A program made the position numbers and the translations under genes. A stretch of DNA of 64,000 nt from WHSW01 sp963742205 (GTDB lineage: Bacteria > Actinomycetota > Thermoleophilia > Solirubrobacterales > 70-9), in NCBI GenBank assembly GCA_963742205.1, contig CAVUKZ010000012.1, positions 1 through 64,000 of the forward strand, read 5' to 3'. Below are positions 24,359-32,943 of the stretch, piece after piece; the stretch's first letter is position 1; each line of letters opens with the position of its first letter. The notes under the pieces were generated by a model. The model was not told where the DNA came from. It made no database searches and saw only the letters and a list, made by a program, of their open reading frames with translations.

Positions 24359-24738
24359 GCGGGGCCGAGACCGTCGACCGGCTGCTGACCGCGCTCACCG
24401 CGCGCGACCTCGAGACGGTCGCCGCGCAGCTGCACCCCGAGATCGAGGCGCAGGGCAGACGCGGCCCGTTTCGCGGGATCGAGGAAGTGGTGGATTGGGC
24501 GCGGCCCAACGACGAAGGCCACCTGTCGTCGCACATCGAAATCGACGAGCTGCGCGAGGTCGGGGACCGCTACGTGGCCGCCGACGCCCGGCGCCAGTGG
24601 GTCTGGAAGGAGAACGGCGACGTCGGCGCCGAGGATCGCTTCGGCGCCCTGTTCGAGCTGCGCGACGGGCTCGTCTATCGCTGGCACCAGGAGTATCCGA
24701 CGATCATCGAGGCGATCGACTCGATCCCGGCGGCCTGA
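24355..24738 (+). CDS. NTF2/SnoaL-like fold protein
   Basis: A small cone-shaped NTF2-like protein of 127 aa: V-D-R-L-L-T-A-L-T-A-R-D-L-E-T-V, then L-H-P-E-I-E-A-Q-G and F-R-G-I-E-E-V, and a C-terminal sheet ending Y-R-W-H-Q-E-Y. Such proteins are small-molecule isomerases or cyclases, or non-catalytic. The substrate is unknown. It is coupled to tag on one side, and its stop overlaps the next gene start (TGATG), whose own C-terminal domain has the same fold. Confidence 0.75.
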   Translation: MSGAETVDRLLTALTARDLETVAAQLHPEIEAQGRRGPFRGIEEVVDWARPNDEGHLSSHIEIDELREVGDRYVAADARRQWVWKENGDVGAEDRFGALFELRDGLVYRWHQEYPTIIEAIDSIPAA

Positions 24739-25886
24739 TGGCCGCGCGGCTGCTGCTCGTGCCCGCGTTCACCGAGCTCGAGTGGGGGATCCGCCCGCAG
24801 CTCGAGGACTGGGCGGAGGTGGCGACGTTCGACATGCCCGGGATCGGCGACGAGTCAACGCCCGACGAGATCGCGCCCGATCCCACGCGGGCGCCAAACC
24901 TCCTGGCCAGTTGGCGCGCCGCCGGGGTCGAGGCGGGCCTGCGGGAGGTCGATCGGCTCGGATGGGATCGGTTCTTCGTGGTCACCGACGACCTGGGGGC
25001 GCCGACGGCGGTCGGGATCGCCAAGCGTCGCCGGGACGCCGTGCTGGGGCTCGCGCTCGGTCACGCGTCGCTCTCGCATGCGACCACGGGGGATCGCCCG
25101 CCGATGAACGCCGCGATCTGGGCCGTGTTGGCGCAGCTGGCGCACCAGGGGAGCGAGCAGTTCGTCCGCTACGGCATCGCCCAGGCGACGCAGGGCGGCG
25201 TCACCGAGGACGTCGCGCAGCGAATGATCGAGCGCTTCCCCGACATGGCGCTCGTCTCGGCAACCATCGAAGCGATCGCGGCCGAGTCCGAGCCGATCGG
25301 CGACGACTTGGCAGCGCTCGGGCTGCCGCTGCTCCTCGCCAAGCACGAGGGCTGCCTCGGCCGCACGGATGAGGGCTTCGACGATGTCGTCGCCGCGTTC
25401 CCAGCGGCTCGGACCGCGATCTGCCAGGAAACCTGCGCGAGCAGCCCGACCTTCGCCGGCGCGGTCCGCGCCTTCTGCGATGCCGTCACGAACGACGACG
25501 TTGAACTCATGCACCGGATGCTCACAGCCTTCAACGGCAACGACGTCGAGGGCGTCCTCGCGGCGTTCGACGAGGACTGCACGATCGTGGAGCCTCCCGA
25601 GGTGCCGGACACGCCGCAGGAGGGATTTCGCGGGCACGACGGAGTCCGCGCCTGGATGGCGAACCTGCGCGGGATCGGCGGGATCGAGTTCACCGCGACG
25701 AGCGCCGAGGCGGAGGGCGGCGTGGTGTTCTCGGAGTGGACCGCGCGCGGGCTCGGGCAGGCCAGCGGGGCGCCGATCGCATGGACCACGTTCGCCGTCC
25801 TGCAGGTGCGCGACGGCAGGATCCTGCGCGCGGAGGCCTTTCTCAGGGAGGCCGACGCCCGCGACGCGGCCGCCGCGGCCGAGTAG
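24738..25886 (+). CDS. Alpha/beta-hydrolase-like and NTF2-like fusion protein
   Basis: A two-domain protein of 382 aa. Residues 1-250 have the alpha/beta-hydrolase layout (L-L-L-V-P-A-F-T-E-L-E-W-G, T-F-D-M-P-G-I-G-D), but where the nucleophile elbow G-x-S-x-G belongs the sequence reads V-T-D-D-L-G-A-P-T-A, with no Ser or Cys, so the first domain looks non-catalytic by the usual mechanism. Residues from about 258 form an NTF2/SnoaL-like domain (L-M-H-R-M-L-T-A-F-N-G-N-D-V-E, F-R-G-H-D-G-V-R-A-W). It overlaps the neighbouring stand-alone NTF2-like gene; the two may work as a pair. Role unknown. Confidence 0.72.
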   Translation: MAARLLLVPAFTELEWGIRPQLEDWAEVATFDMPGIGDESTPDEIAPDPTRAPNLLASWRAAGVEAGLREVDRLGWDRFFVVTDDLGAPTAVGIAKRRRDAVLGLALGHASLSHATTGDRPPMNAAIWAVLAQLAHQGSEQFVRYGIAQATQGGVTEDVAQRMIERFPDMALVSATIEAIAAESEPIGDDLAALGLPLLLAKHEGCLGRTDEGFDDVVAAFPAARTAICQETCASSPTFAGAVRAFCDAVTNDDVELMHRMLTAFNGNDVEGVLAAFDEDCTIVEPPEVPDTPQEGFRGHDGVRAWMANLRGIGGIEFTATSAEAEGGVVFSEWTARGLGQASGAPIAWTTFAVLQVRDGRILRAEAFLREADARDAAAAAE

Positions 25887-25895
25887 GCTCAGTCC

Positions 25896-27009
25896 ATGGC
25901 GGAGCCGCAGACGACGGAGGCCGTGAGCTCGCGGATCGCGCAGATCCGGGAGGGGCTGACCCTGCTCGCGGACTACCTTTGACCCGGCCGCGCTCGAATC
26001 GGAGCTAGCCCGGCTCGAGGGGGAGATGGGACAGCCCGGCTTCTGGGACGACCAGGAGCGGGCGGCGGCCGTCTCCTCGGAGCACGCACGGGCGCAGCGG
26101 CGCCTCGAGGGGTTTCGGTCGCTCGAGTCCGACGCCGCCGACCTCGACGAGCTCGCGGAGATGGCGGAGGGCGACGCGGAGCTCGCCGGCGAGCTGGAGG
26201 GTCAGCTCGCGGGGCTCGAGTCGCGACTCGCTGAGCTCGAGGAGGCCCGTCTGTTCAGCGGCAGCTACGACACCGGCAACGCGGTCGTCACCGTGCGCTC
26301 CGGCGCCGGCGGCACGGATTCGCAGGACTGGGCCGAGATGCTGCTCCGCATGTACCTGCGCTGGGCCGAGCGCCGCGGCTTCGGCGTCGAGATGGCCGAG
26401 GCGTCGCCTGGGGAGGAGGCGGGGATCAAGTCGGCGAGCTTCATCGCCAAGGGCGAGAACGCCTACGGGCTGTTCGCAGCCGAGCGCGGCGTGCACCGCC
26501 TGGTGCGGATCTCCCCGTTTGACGCGCAGTCACGACGCCACACCGCATTCGCGCAGGTCGACGTCGCCCCGCTGGTTGACGATGAGGTCTCCGTCGAGCT
26601 CGACGAGGACGACATCCGCGTCGACACCTATCGCGCCTCGGGCGCCGGCGGCCAGCACGTGAACAAGACGGACTCGGCGGTGCGGCTCACCCACGTGCCA
26701 ACCGGGATCGTCGTCCAGTGCCAGAACGAGCGCTCGCAGACGCAGAACAAGGCGACCGCCATGCGGATGCTCCGGGCGCGGCTGCTGGCGGAGGAGGAGC
26801 GCAGGCGCGCCGAGGAGCTCGCGGTGGAGCGTGGCGAGCAGAAGGCGGCCGAGTGGGGCTCGCAGATCCGCAGCTACACCCTCCATCCCTCGACCCGGGT
26901 CAAGGACCACCGCACGGGTTATGAGGTCGGCGACGCCAACCGGGTCCTCGACGGTGACCTCGACGGTTTCATCCGCGAGTACTTAAACCAGCAGGCAGCG
27001 CGGAACTGA
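25896..27009 (+). CDS. prfB: Peptide chain release factor 2 (programmed +1 frameshift)
   Basis: Terminates translation at UGA and UAA. The gene is read as 25896-25979 joined to 25981-27009, giving about 370 aa (E. coli RF2 has 365). The first 28 codons end in CTT followed by an in-frame TGA at 25980-25982; the +1 shift at CTTTGAC continues as D-P-A-A-L-E. The anticodon tripeptide S-P-F appears in V-R-I-S-P-F-D, marking RF2 rather than RF1, and the catalytic G-G-Q is at about residue 250 (S-G-A-G-G-Q-H-V-N-K). ATG 25896 lies just after the preceding gene. FIST follows by 2 bases. Confidence 0.95.
25977..25983 (+). promoter_or_regulatory. prfB programmed +1 frameshift site
   Basis: CTTTGAC is the conserved slip site where low RF2 activity at the UGA lets the ribosome move +1. 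The stimulatory Shine-Dalgarno-like AGGGGG normally lies about 3 bases upstream of the CTT. Here the upstream bases are GCGGACTAC, and the nearest purine run (GGAGGGG) is about 20 bases away, so stimulation appears weak or differently arranged. Confidence 0.88.
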
Positions 27010-27011
27010 AG

Positions 27012-28175
27012 ATGGCGGTCAGCGTCTCCGTCGGGGTCTCCGACCAGCTCGATCCGATCGAGGCCTTCGACCTCGCCGCCGGCGAGGCGGCGCGCGGGCT
27101 CGACGGCCCCTGCGATCTGGCGGTGATCTTCGTCGGGGCGCCTCACCTCGCGCACGCCAAGACGATCCTTTCCACCGTGCACGAGCGCCTCGAGCCCCGC
27201 TCCTTGATCGGCTGCGGGGCCGGCGGCGTGGTGGGCGCCGGGCGCGAGCTCGAGACAGGCCCCGGCGCCGCGGTGTGGGCCCTCGCCGCCCCGGGGGCCG
27301 AGATCGCCACCCACCACCTCGAGGCCAAGCGCGGCGAGGACGGGTTCGCGCTGTCGGGCTTGCCCGAGCCCGAAGGTCTGGGCGACGTGCTCTTCGTGCT
27401 CGCCGACCCGTACACGTTCAGCGCCGAGGCGCTGCTCGAGTCGCTGAACGAGGCCCGGCCCGGAATGCCGGTGCTCGGCGGGCTGTCGAGCGCCGCGGCC
27501 GCCGGCTCCGCGTCGCTCTTTCGCGACGGGGAGGTGCTCGCGGCCGGGGCCGTCGCCGCGAGCGTCGGCGGAGTGGCGGTGATCCCGTGCGTCTCCCAGG
27601 GCGCGACGCCGATCGGCCCGGAGATGACGATCACGGCCGGGGAGGGCAACGTGATCGCCGAGCTCGCCTCCAAGCCCGCAACCGAACGCCTGCGCGAGGC
27701 CCTGGCCGAGCTCGATCCGCGTCTGCAGGCCCTCGCCGCCCAGGGGCTGATGCTCGGGATCGTGATCGACGGCAACCAGCCCGACTACGAGCGCGGCGAC
27801 TTCCTCGTCCGCCCGATCCTTGGCGCCGACCCCGACAGCGGCGGGGTGGCGCTCGGCGAGCGGGTCAGGATCGGGCAGACGGTCCGCATGCACGTACGCG
27901 ACGGAGCGACCGCCGACGAGGACCTCCGCACCGCGCTTCAGGCGCAGGCGCTGGCGCTCGGGGAGGAGGGAGCGGCGGGGGCTCTGCTGTTCACGTGCAA
28001 CGGCCGCGGGTCGCACATGTTCGACGTTCCCGACCACGACGCGACCGCGATCGAGGACGCGCTGGGCGTCCCGGCCGCGGGCTTCTTCTGCGCCGGTGAG
28101 ATCGGCCCGGTCGGCGGGCGCAACTTCCTGCACGGGTTCACGGCCACGATGGCCGTGTTCCCGCGCTCCGGCTGA
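27012..28175 (+). CDS. FIST-domain sensory protein
   Basis: A cytoplasmic protein of 387 aa covering FIST-N (about 30-215) and FIST-C (about 220-375). The family is thought to bind small ligands such as amino acids and is often linked to signalling proteins. Typical segments are L-I-G-C-G-A-G-G-V-V-G-A-G-R-E, M-P-V-L-G-G-L-S-S-A, and the C-terminal F-T-C-N-G-R-G with G-F-F-C-A-G-E-I-G-P-V-G-G-R-N-F-L-H-G-F-T. No attached kinase or GGDEF domain is present. It is tightly packed between prfB and nadC (TGATGG overlap with nadC). Confidence 0.88.
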   Translation: MAVSVSVGVSDQLDPIEAFDLAAGEAARGLDGPCDLAVIFVGAPHLAHAKTILSTVHERLEPRSLIGCGAGGVVGAGRELETGPGAAVWALAAPGAEIATHHLEAKRGEDGFALSGLPEPEGLGDVLFVLADPYTFSAEALLESLNEARPGMPVLGGLSSAAAAGSASLFRDGEVLAAGAVAASVGGVAVIPCVSQGATPIGPEMTITAGEGNVIAELASKPATERLREALAELDPRLQALAAQGLMLGIVIDGNQPDYERGDFLVRPILGADPDSGGVALGERVRIGQTVRMHVRDGATADEDLRTALQAQALALGEEGAAGALLFTCNGRGSHMFDVPDHDATAIEDALGVPAAGFFCAGEIGPVGGRNFLHGFTATMAVFPRSG

Positions 28176-29030
28176 TGGCGACGGAGGCCGTCGACGCCGA
28201 GCTGACCGGGCTGGTCGCGCGGGCGCTCGCGGAGGATGTCGGGTCCGGCGACGTCACCTCCGAGGCGACGGTTGACGCGGCGGCCCGGGCGCGAGCGCGT
28301 CTCAATCAAAAGCAAGCCCGGCGTGCTGTTTGGGCTCGAAGCGGCGGCCGAGGTCTTCCGCCAGTCCGGGGCGGGGGAGCTCGAACGCCTTGTGCCCGAG
28401 GGACGGTGGACGGACGAGGTGCCGGTGGAGGTGGCGGCGGTGGAGGGGCCGGCTCGGGCGCTGCTCGCCGCCGAGCGCACGGCCCTCAACCTGCTCTGCC
28501 ACCTCTCCGGCGTCGCCACGCTCACCGCGCGCTACGTCGAGGCCGTGCGCGGCACGAAGGCGCAGATCCTCGACACCCGCAAGACCACGCCGGGCCTGCG
28601 GGCGCTCGAGAAGCAGGCGGTCGCGGCCGGCGGCGGGCGCAACCACCGATTCGGGCTCGACGACGCGATCCTGATCAAGGAGAACCACGTCGCCCTGGCG
28701 GGCGGGCTGCGACGTGCCGTGGAGCTCGCGGCGGGAGCCCATCCCGAGCTCCCGGTCGAGGTGGAGTGCCGCGACGCGGGCGAGGTCGCGGAGGGGCTGG
28801 CCGCCGGGGCCGACCGGCTGCTGCTGGACAACATGACCCCGGATGAGTTGCGAGCCGCGGTCGCCGCCCGCGATGCCGCCGGGTCGCGCGCCGCGCTCGA
28901 GGCCTCCGGCGGCGTCACGCTGGCGAGCGTCGCCGAGATCGCCGCGAGCGGCGTCGACATGATCTCGATCGGCGCCCTCACGCATTCCGCGCCAGCCCTC
29001 GACCTGAGCATGCTGCTCGACCCGAGCTGA
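28175..29030 (+). pseudogene. nadC: Nicotinate-nucleotide pyrophosphorylase, frameshifted by one base
   Basis: Quinolinate phosphoribosyltransferase of NAD synthesis, broken by one extra base. The first 47 codons (L-T-G-L-V-A-R-A-L-A-E-D-V-G-S-G-D-V-T-S) are normal NadC. At 28316 an extra G (CAA-G-CCC-GGC) shifts the frame; removing it gives N-Q-K-Q-P-G-V-L-F-G-L-E-A-A and an intact remainder: N-L-L-C-H-L-S-G-V-A-T, D-T-R-K-T-T-P-G-L-R, I-L-I-K-E-N-H and E-A-S-G-G-V-T. Every catalytic motif is kept, so a sequencing or assembly insertion is more likely than a true pseudogene. nadA, the enzyme before it in the pathway, lies 2.5 kb downstream. Confidence 0.9.
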
Positions 29031-29058
29031 GCGGCCGCGGCCGGTAGGCTCGCCGCCG

Positions 29059-29577
29059 ATGTCACCGACGGACCAGGCGATGCGCGAGCGCCGTGAGGCG
29101 CTGGTGATCGAGCACATGGAGTCCGAGAACCGACACGAGTTCGACGTCACCATGGAGACGTTCGGGCACCCGCGCTACGAGCTGATCGCGACCGGCGACG
29201 TCTACGACGGCGAGGCCGAGGTCGCGAGCTACTTCGACGAGACCAGGACCGCGTTCCCAGACCAGCGCAACGAGCTGCTCGCGCTCCACCACGCCGACGA
29301 TGCGGTGTTCGTCGAGGCGATGCTCTACGGGACCCACCTCGGGCCCTACCGCGGGCTGCCGCCGACCGGGCGCTCGTTCGAGATGCGGTTCTGCGCGATG
29401 TTCGTCTTCGAGGACGATGAACTCGTCTGCGAGCGGGTCTACTTCGACGCCGCCACCGTCCTGCGCCAGCTCGGGATTGCGCACGACCCGCTCACCCTCC
29501 GCGGCCGGGTGGCGACCGTCCTCAACCATCCGCTGACGGTCGGCCAGGCGCTGGCGCGCCAGCTGCTGCGGCGTTGA
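29059..29577 (+). CDS. SnoaL-like ester cyclase/NTF2 family protein
   Basis: A 172-aa protein of the SnoaL-like polyketide/ester-cyclase family. The pattern fits: R-R-E-A-L-V-I-E-H-M-E-S-E-N-R-H-E-F-D opening helix, G-E-A-E-V-A-S-Y-F-D-E-T-R-T-A-F-P-D-Q, L-P-P-T-G-R-S-F-E-M-R-F and D-D-E-L-V-C-E-R-V-Y-F-D. The substrate is unknown and there is no polyketide cluster nearby. This is the third NTF2-fold gene or domain within 5 kb. The TTG start of the next gene overlaps its stop. Confidence 0.82.
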   Translation: MSPTDQAMRERREALVIEHMESENRHEFDVTMETFGHPRYELIATGDVYDGEAEVASYFDETRTAFPDQRNELLALHHADDAVFVEAMLYGTHLGPYRGLPPTGRSFEMRFCAMFVFEDDELVCERVYFDAATVLRQLGIAHDPLTLRGRVATVLNHPLTVGQALARQLLRR

Positions 29578-30569
29578 GCGCCCGGCGGACGGCGATCGCC
29601 GCGCTCGCGCTGGCGGCGTTCGCGGTGCCCGGCGGAGCCGGTCCCGCGCAGGCCTGCGGGTGCGGGATTGCGCTCGAGTCGAGCGTCAGCGACGAGCGCG
29701 CGCTGGTGGTCGACAACCCCGGGCACGAGCGCATCGTGCTGAGCCTCGACCTCGCCGGTGACCCAGGGGGACGCCCGGCCGTGGTGCTGCCCGTCCCCGG
29801 GGTGCCCGAGGTCGAGGCGATCGAGCATGGCGACCCGCTCGCCTACCTGGACACGGCGACGACCGAGGTCGAGCCCGGGGCGGTCGGCGGCGGCGCGCCC
29901 GACGAGAGCGCGGCTTCGCCCGTGGACGTCATCGGGCGCGAGACCGTCGGCGGCTATGACGTCGCCCGGCTGGCATCCGGCGAGGCCGGCGCGCTCAATG
30001 CCTGGCTGCGCCGCAACGGCTACGCGCTCCCGGACGGTGCCGAGCCGATCCTGGCGGACTACGTCGACCGCGGCTGGCGCTTCGTCGCCATCCGTCTCGC
30101 GCAGGGCGAGGAGGGCCGGCTGAAGCCGCTGGACGTCTCGTTCGCCACCGACGCCCCCGTGTATCCGATGCGGCTCGAGCAGCTCGCGAGCTCCCCGGTC
30201 GACCTCACGCTGTACACGCTCGCGGACGGCGCCCGGACGGTCGAGGGCTTGCGGACGGCATACGCGGGCTCGGTCGCGGACCTGTCGCCGCCGCCCCCGC
30301 CGGAGCTGGCGGATCTGTTCGCGGAGGGCAGCGAGGTGACCCGGCTCGAGGCGACCGGCGCCGCGCCCGCCACGTTCACCGACGACCTCGCGATCGTTCC
30401 GGTCGCCACGACCCCGGTGGAGGAGCGTGCCGGCGCCTCGGATTCCGACTGGGAGAAGATCGGCGCGATTGCCGCCGCCGTGGCGTTGATGGCGTTCGCG
30501 ATCTTCGCCGTGCTCACCCGACCCGACAAGGGTGCTACTTCAATAGACGGGACAGACGCCGGTCCTTGA
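29574..30569 (+). CDS. DUF2330 exported membrane-anchored protein
   Basis: An extracytoplasmic protein of 331 aa, topologically anchored at the C-terminus. A signal peptide (A-A-L-A-L-A-A-F-A-V-P-G-G-A-G-P) is followed directly by Q-A-C-G-C-G, the Cys-rich mature start typical of DUF2330. Other family-like segments are V-V-L-P-V-P-G-V-P-E-V and the W-R-F-V-A-I-R-L strand. A transmembrane helix (A-A-A-V-A-L-M-A-F-A-I-F-A-V-L) lies at about 300-320. The function of the family is unknown. TTG 29574 overlaps the previous stop. It converges on fpg with a 35-base overlap. Confidence 0.83.
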   Translation: MSARRTAIAALALAAFAVPGGAGPAQACGCGIALESSVSDERALVVDNPGHERIVLSLDLAGDPGGRPAVVLPVPGVPEVEAIEHGDPLAYLDTATTEVEPGAVGGGAPDESAASPVDVIGRETVGGYDVARLASGEAGALNAWLRRNGYALPDGAEPILADYVDRGWRFVAIRLAQGEEGRLKPLDVSFATDAPVYPMRLEQLASSPVDLTLYTLADGARTVEGLRTAYAGSVADLSPPPPPELADLFAEGSEVTRLEATGAAPATFTDDLAIVPVATTPVEERAGASDSDWEKIGAIAAAVALMAFAIFAVLTRPDKGATSIDGTDAGP

Positions 30570-31389
30570 GCACCCGCCCGCCCGTCTGGCAGGTCGGGCA
30601 GTAGTTCGTCTGGTGCTCGGCGAAGTAGACGGCCTCGATCGTCGTCCCGCACCGCGGGCATGGCTCGCCCTCTCGCCGATGTACCCGTAGCGGCATCGGG
30701 AGCTTGTCGGGCACCTGCTCGCCCACGACCTCCTCGTACTGGTCGATCGCGTCCCCCAGCACGTGCAGCGCCGCGTGCAGGCGCTCGACCTCCTCCGCGT
30801 CGAGCTCGGCTCCCTTGCGAAACGGTCCCAGCTTCGCCTCCCACAGCACCTCGTCCACCCAGGAGCGCCCGATCCCCGCGATCGCCCGCTGGTCGCGCAG
30901 CAGCGGGTGCAGCTGGCGCGGCTGGTCGACCGCCTCTGCGAGGCGCTCCAGCGGCGGCGCGGGCCACGCCTCCGGCCCGAGCGTCTCGACCATCTCGTCG
31001 GCCTCGACGCCGCCGGGCCGGTACAGCTTCGTCCACGCCCGTTGCTTGGTGCCGAACTCGCGCAGCCGTAGCTCGCGCCCATCGGTGAGCCGGATCAGGA
31101 CGCGGGACGCGCGGTCCTTGAGCGAGGCCCGCTTGTCGAACACCTGCAGCCGCCCGGCGCTCATCAGGTGCACCAGGAGCTCCAGCTCCTCGTCGCCCGA
31201 GAACCGGACGATCGGCATCTTGCCCACGCGTCTCGTTCCCGAGACGGTCATCCCCTCGAGCGCGTTCAGCATCGGATCGAGCGTTTTCACCGCGACCATC
31301 CCGGGCGCCAGGGTCGACTCGACCTCGGCGCCGTCGAGCGCCGCGCCGAGGCGGCGTGCGGTGATCTCGACTTCAGGCAGCTCAGGCAC
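30535..31389 (-). CDS. Formamidopyrimidine-DNA glycosylase family
   Basis: Removes oxidised bases such as 8-oxoguanine and cuts the abasic site. The 284-aa protein begins M-P-E-L-P-E-V-E, with Pro2 as the Schiff-base nucleophile and Glu3 as catalytic acid. The C-terminal H2TH region (A-I-A-G-I-G-R-S-W-V-D-E-V-L-W) and a CxxC...CxxC zinc finger (C-P-R-C and C-P-T-C) are complete. The usual R-R-G-K loop reads R-R-V-G-K-M-P, and the sequence after the finger is diverged, so substrate preference may differ from E. coli MutM; a Nei-like role is possible. Confidence 0.9.
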   Translation of the reverse strand: MPELPEVEITARRLGAALDGAEVESTLAPGMVAVKTLDPMLNALEGMTVSGTRRVGKMPIVRFSGDEELELLVHLMSAGRLQVFDKRASLKDRASRVLIRLTDGRELRLREFGTKQRAWTKLYRPGGVEADEMVETLGPEAWPAPPLERLAEAVDQPRQLHPLLRDQRAIAGIGRSWVDEVLWEAKLGPFRKGAELDAEEVERLHAALHVLGDAIDQYEEVVGEQVPDKLPMPLRVHRREGEPCPRCGTTIEAVYFAEHQTNYCPTCQTGGRVLKDRRLSRLLK

Positions 31390-31420
31390 GACTCCAAGTA
31401 AACTGTGCAGCGGTTCATTC

Positions 31421-31456
31421 GCCCGGTTTGAGGTGGGTCAGCGGACCCAAACGGGC
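31421..31456 (+). promoter_or_regulatory. Stem-loop in the nadA leader
   Basis: An interrupted hairpin about 25 bases before the nadA start: GCCCG (31421) pairs with CGGGC (31452), and an inner TGGGTC/GACCCA stem closes a 4-base loop AGCG. It lies between the fpg and nadA genes and just before the nadA ribosome binding site (AGGAAGGAAG), where it could control nadA. It does not clearly match the known NAD+ riboswitch pattern as remembered. Confidence 0.35.
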
Positions 31457-31483
31457 CGGCGAACATAGGAAGGAAGTCCGAGC

Positions 31484-32515
31484 ATGCACCAGCTGCCGAC
31501 ACTTCAACCCAACCCCGCCGCGGAGCTGAGCGCCGAGGAGATCGCGCGCCTGTCCGCCGAGGTGCGGGCGCTGGCGGCGGAGCGCAACGCCGTCATCCTC
31601 GCCCACAACTACCAGCTGCCCGAGGTCCAGGACGTCGCCGACCACATGGGCGACTCGCTGGGGCTCTCCCGCGAGGCCGCGGCCACCGACGCCGAGGCGA
31701 TCGTGTTCTGCGGCGTCCATTTCATGGCCGAGACGGCATCGATCCTCTCGCCGGATAAGACCGTGCTGATCCCCGACCCGAACGCCGGCTGTTCGCTGTC
31801 CGACTCGATCGACGCCGATCAGCTGCGCGCCTGGAAGGCCGAGCACCCCGGGGCGGTCGTGGTCATGTACGTGAACACGTCGGCCGAGGTCAAGGCGGAG
31901 ACCGACTACTGCTGCACGTCCTCCAACGCGGTGCAGGTCGTCAAGCACATCTGGGCCGAGCACGGGCCGGACACCGAGATCCTCTTTGGCCCGGACATGT
32001 GGCTGGGCTCGTTCGTCGCCCGGGAGACCGGCCTGGTGGATGACCCCGAGCGCTACGCCCGCTTCCACGTGTGGGACGGCGAGTGCCACGTGCACGCGGG
32101 CATCCGCCCCGACGACATCGTCCGCACCCGCGAGGAGCACCCGGACGCAGAGTTCTTGATTCACCCCGAGTGCGGCTGCTCGACCCAGGCGCTCGAGTAC
32201 GTCGCCTCCGGCGATATCTCGGCCGAGGGCGTGCACATGCTCTCGACCTCGGGGATGCTCGCCCACGTCGAGGCGAACCCCGAGGGCGAGTTCATCGTCG
32301 CGACCGAGAACGGGATGCTCTACCCGCTGCACCAGGCCGCCCCGCAGGCGAACCTGATCGAGGCCAACCGGATGGCCTTCTGCAAGTACATGAAGATGAT
32401 CACGCTGCCGAAGGTCCGCGACTCGCTGCGCGAGATGAAGGTCGAGGTCAAGGTGGCGGCCGAGATCGCCGAGCGCGCGCGGCTCCCGATCGAGCGGATG
32501 GTCGCGATCGGCTGA
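31484..32515 (+). CDS. nadA: Quinolinate synthase A
   Basis: An iron-sulfur enzyme that condenses iminoaspartate with dihydroxyacetone phosphate to quinolinate for NAD synthesis. The 343-aa protein shows the three-domain family pattern: I-L-A-H-N-Y-Q-L-P-E-V-Q-D-V-A-D-H, F-C-G-V-H-F-M-A-E-T-A, D-Y-C-C-T-S-S-N-A and H-P-E-C-G-C-S, the Cys residues of which bind the 4Fe-4S cluster. RBS AGGAAGGAAG is strong. The next enzyme, nadC, is 2.5 kb upstream on the same strand; nadB is not in the window, so iminoaspartate must come from an unlinked aspartate oxidase or dehydrogenase. Confidence 0.96.
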   Translation: MHQLPTLQPNPAAELSAEEIARLSAEVRALAAERNAVILAHNYQLPEVQDVADHMGDSLGLSREAAATDAEAIVFCGVHFMAETASILSPDKTVLIPDPNAGCSLSDSIDADQLRAWKAEHPGAVVVMYVNTSAEVKAETDYCCTSSNAVQVVKHIWAEHGPDTEILFGPDMWLGSFVARETGLVDDPERYARFHVWDGECHVHAGIRPDDIVRTREEHPDAEFLIHPECGCSTQALEYVASGDISAEGVHMLSTSGMLAHVEANPEGEFIVATENGMLYPLHQAAPQANLIEANRMAFCKYMKMITLPKVRDSLREMKVEVKVAAEIAERARLPIERMVAIG

Positions 32516-32520
32516 CGGTC

Positions 32521-32943
32521 GTGGCGGCGGGATCGGACGAAGGCGAGCGGCTGCGGTTCAGCGGCGCCGAGTTCGTAATCCGCGCGTCGGCGCAGACCAC
32601 CGGCGGCGCGCTGGGGATCATCGAGGAGATCGATCCGCTGGACACCCCGCTGCACGTGCACCGCGACGAGGACGAGCTGTTCTACGTGCTCGAGGGAGAG
32701 CACGTCATCCGCGTCGGTGACCACGAGCACCGGGTGGGTCCGGGCGGCGCCGTATTCGGCCCTCGCGGGGTGCCGCATGCGCAGCGGCGGGTCGTGCCGA
32801 GGCAGGGCCGAATTCTCGCGATCGTCACCCCCGCCGGCCTGGAGGGCTTCTTCCGCGACCTCGCGGCGGCGGAAGCCGCGGGGACGATCGGGCCCGACGC
32901 CTACGCGGAGGTCTCGGAGCGGTACGGGATCACCTGGCTCTAG
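32521..32943 (+). CDS. Single cupin-domain protein
   Basis: A 140-aa beta-barrel of the RmlC-like cupin superfamily. Metal motif 1 is in H-V-H-R-D-E-D-E-L-F-Y-V-L-E-G (two His, one Glu) and motif 2 in G-P-R-G-V-P-H-A-Q. All expected metal ligands are present. GTG 32521, 5 bases after nadA, suggests cotranscription; whether it acts in NAD metabolism is unknown. The 3' end overlaps the convergent MFS gene by 4 bases. Confidence 0.8.
   Translation: MAAGSDEGERLRFSGAEFVIRASAQTTGGALGIIEEIDPLDTPLHVHRDEDELFYVLEGEHVIRVGDHEHRVGPGGAVFGPRGVPHAQRRVVPRQGRILAIVTPAGLEGFFRDLAAAEAAGTIGPDAYAEVSERYGITWL

Noticed and set aside
25980..25982. Nonsense mutation in prfB
   Set aside because: The TGA is the known autoregulatory stop in the RF2 frameshift; CTTTGAC and the downstream frame are intact.
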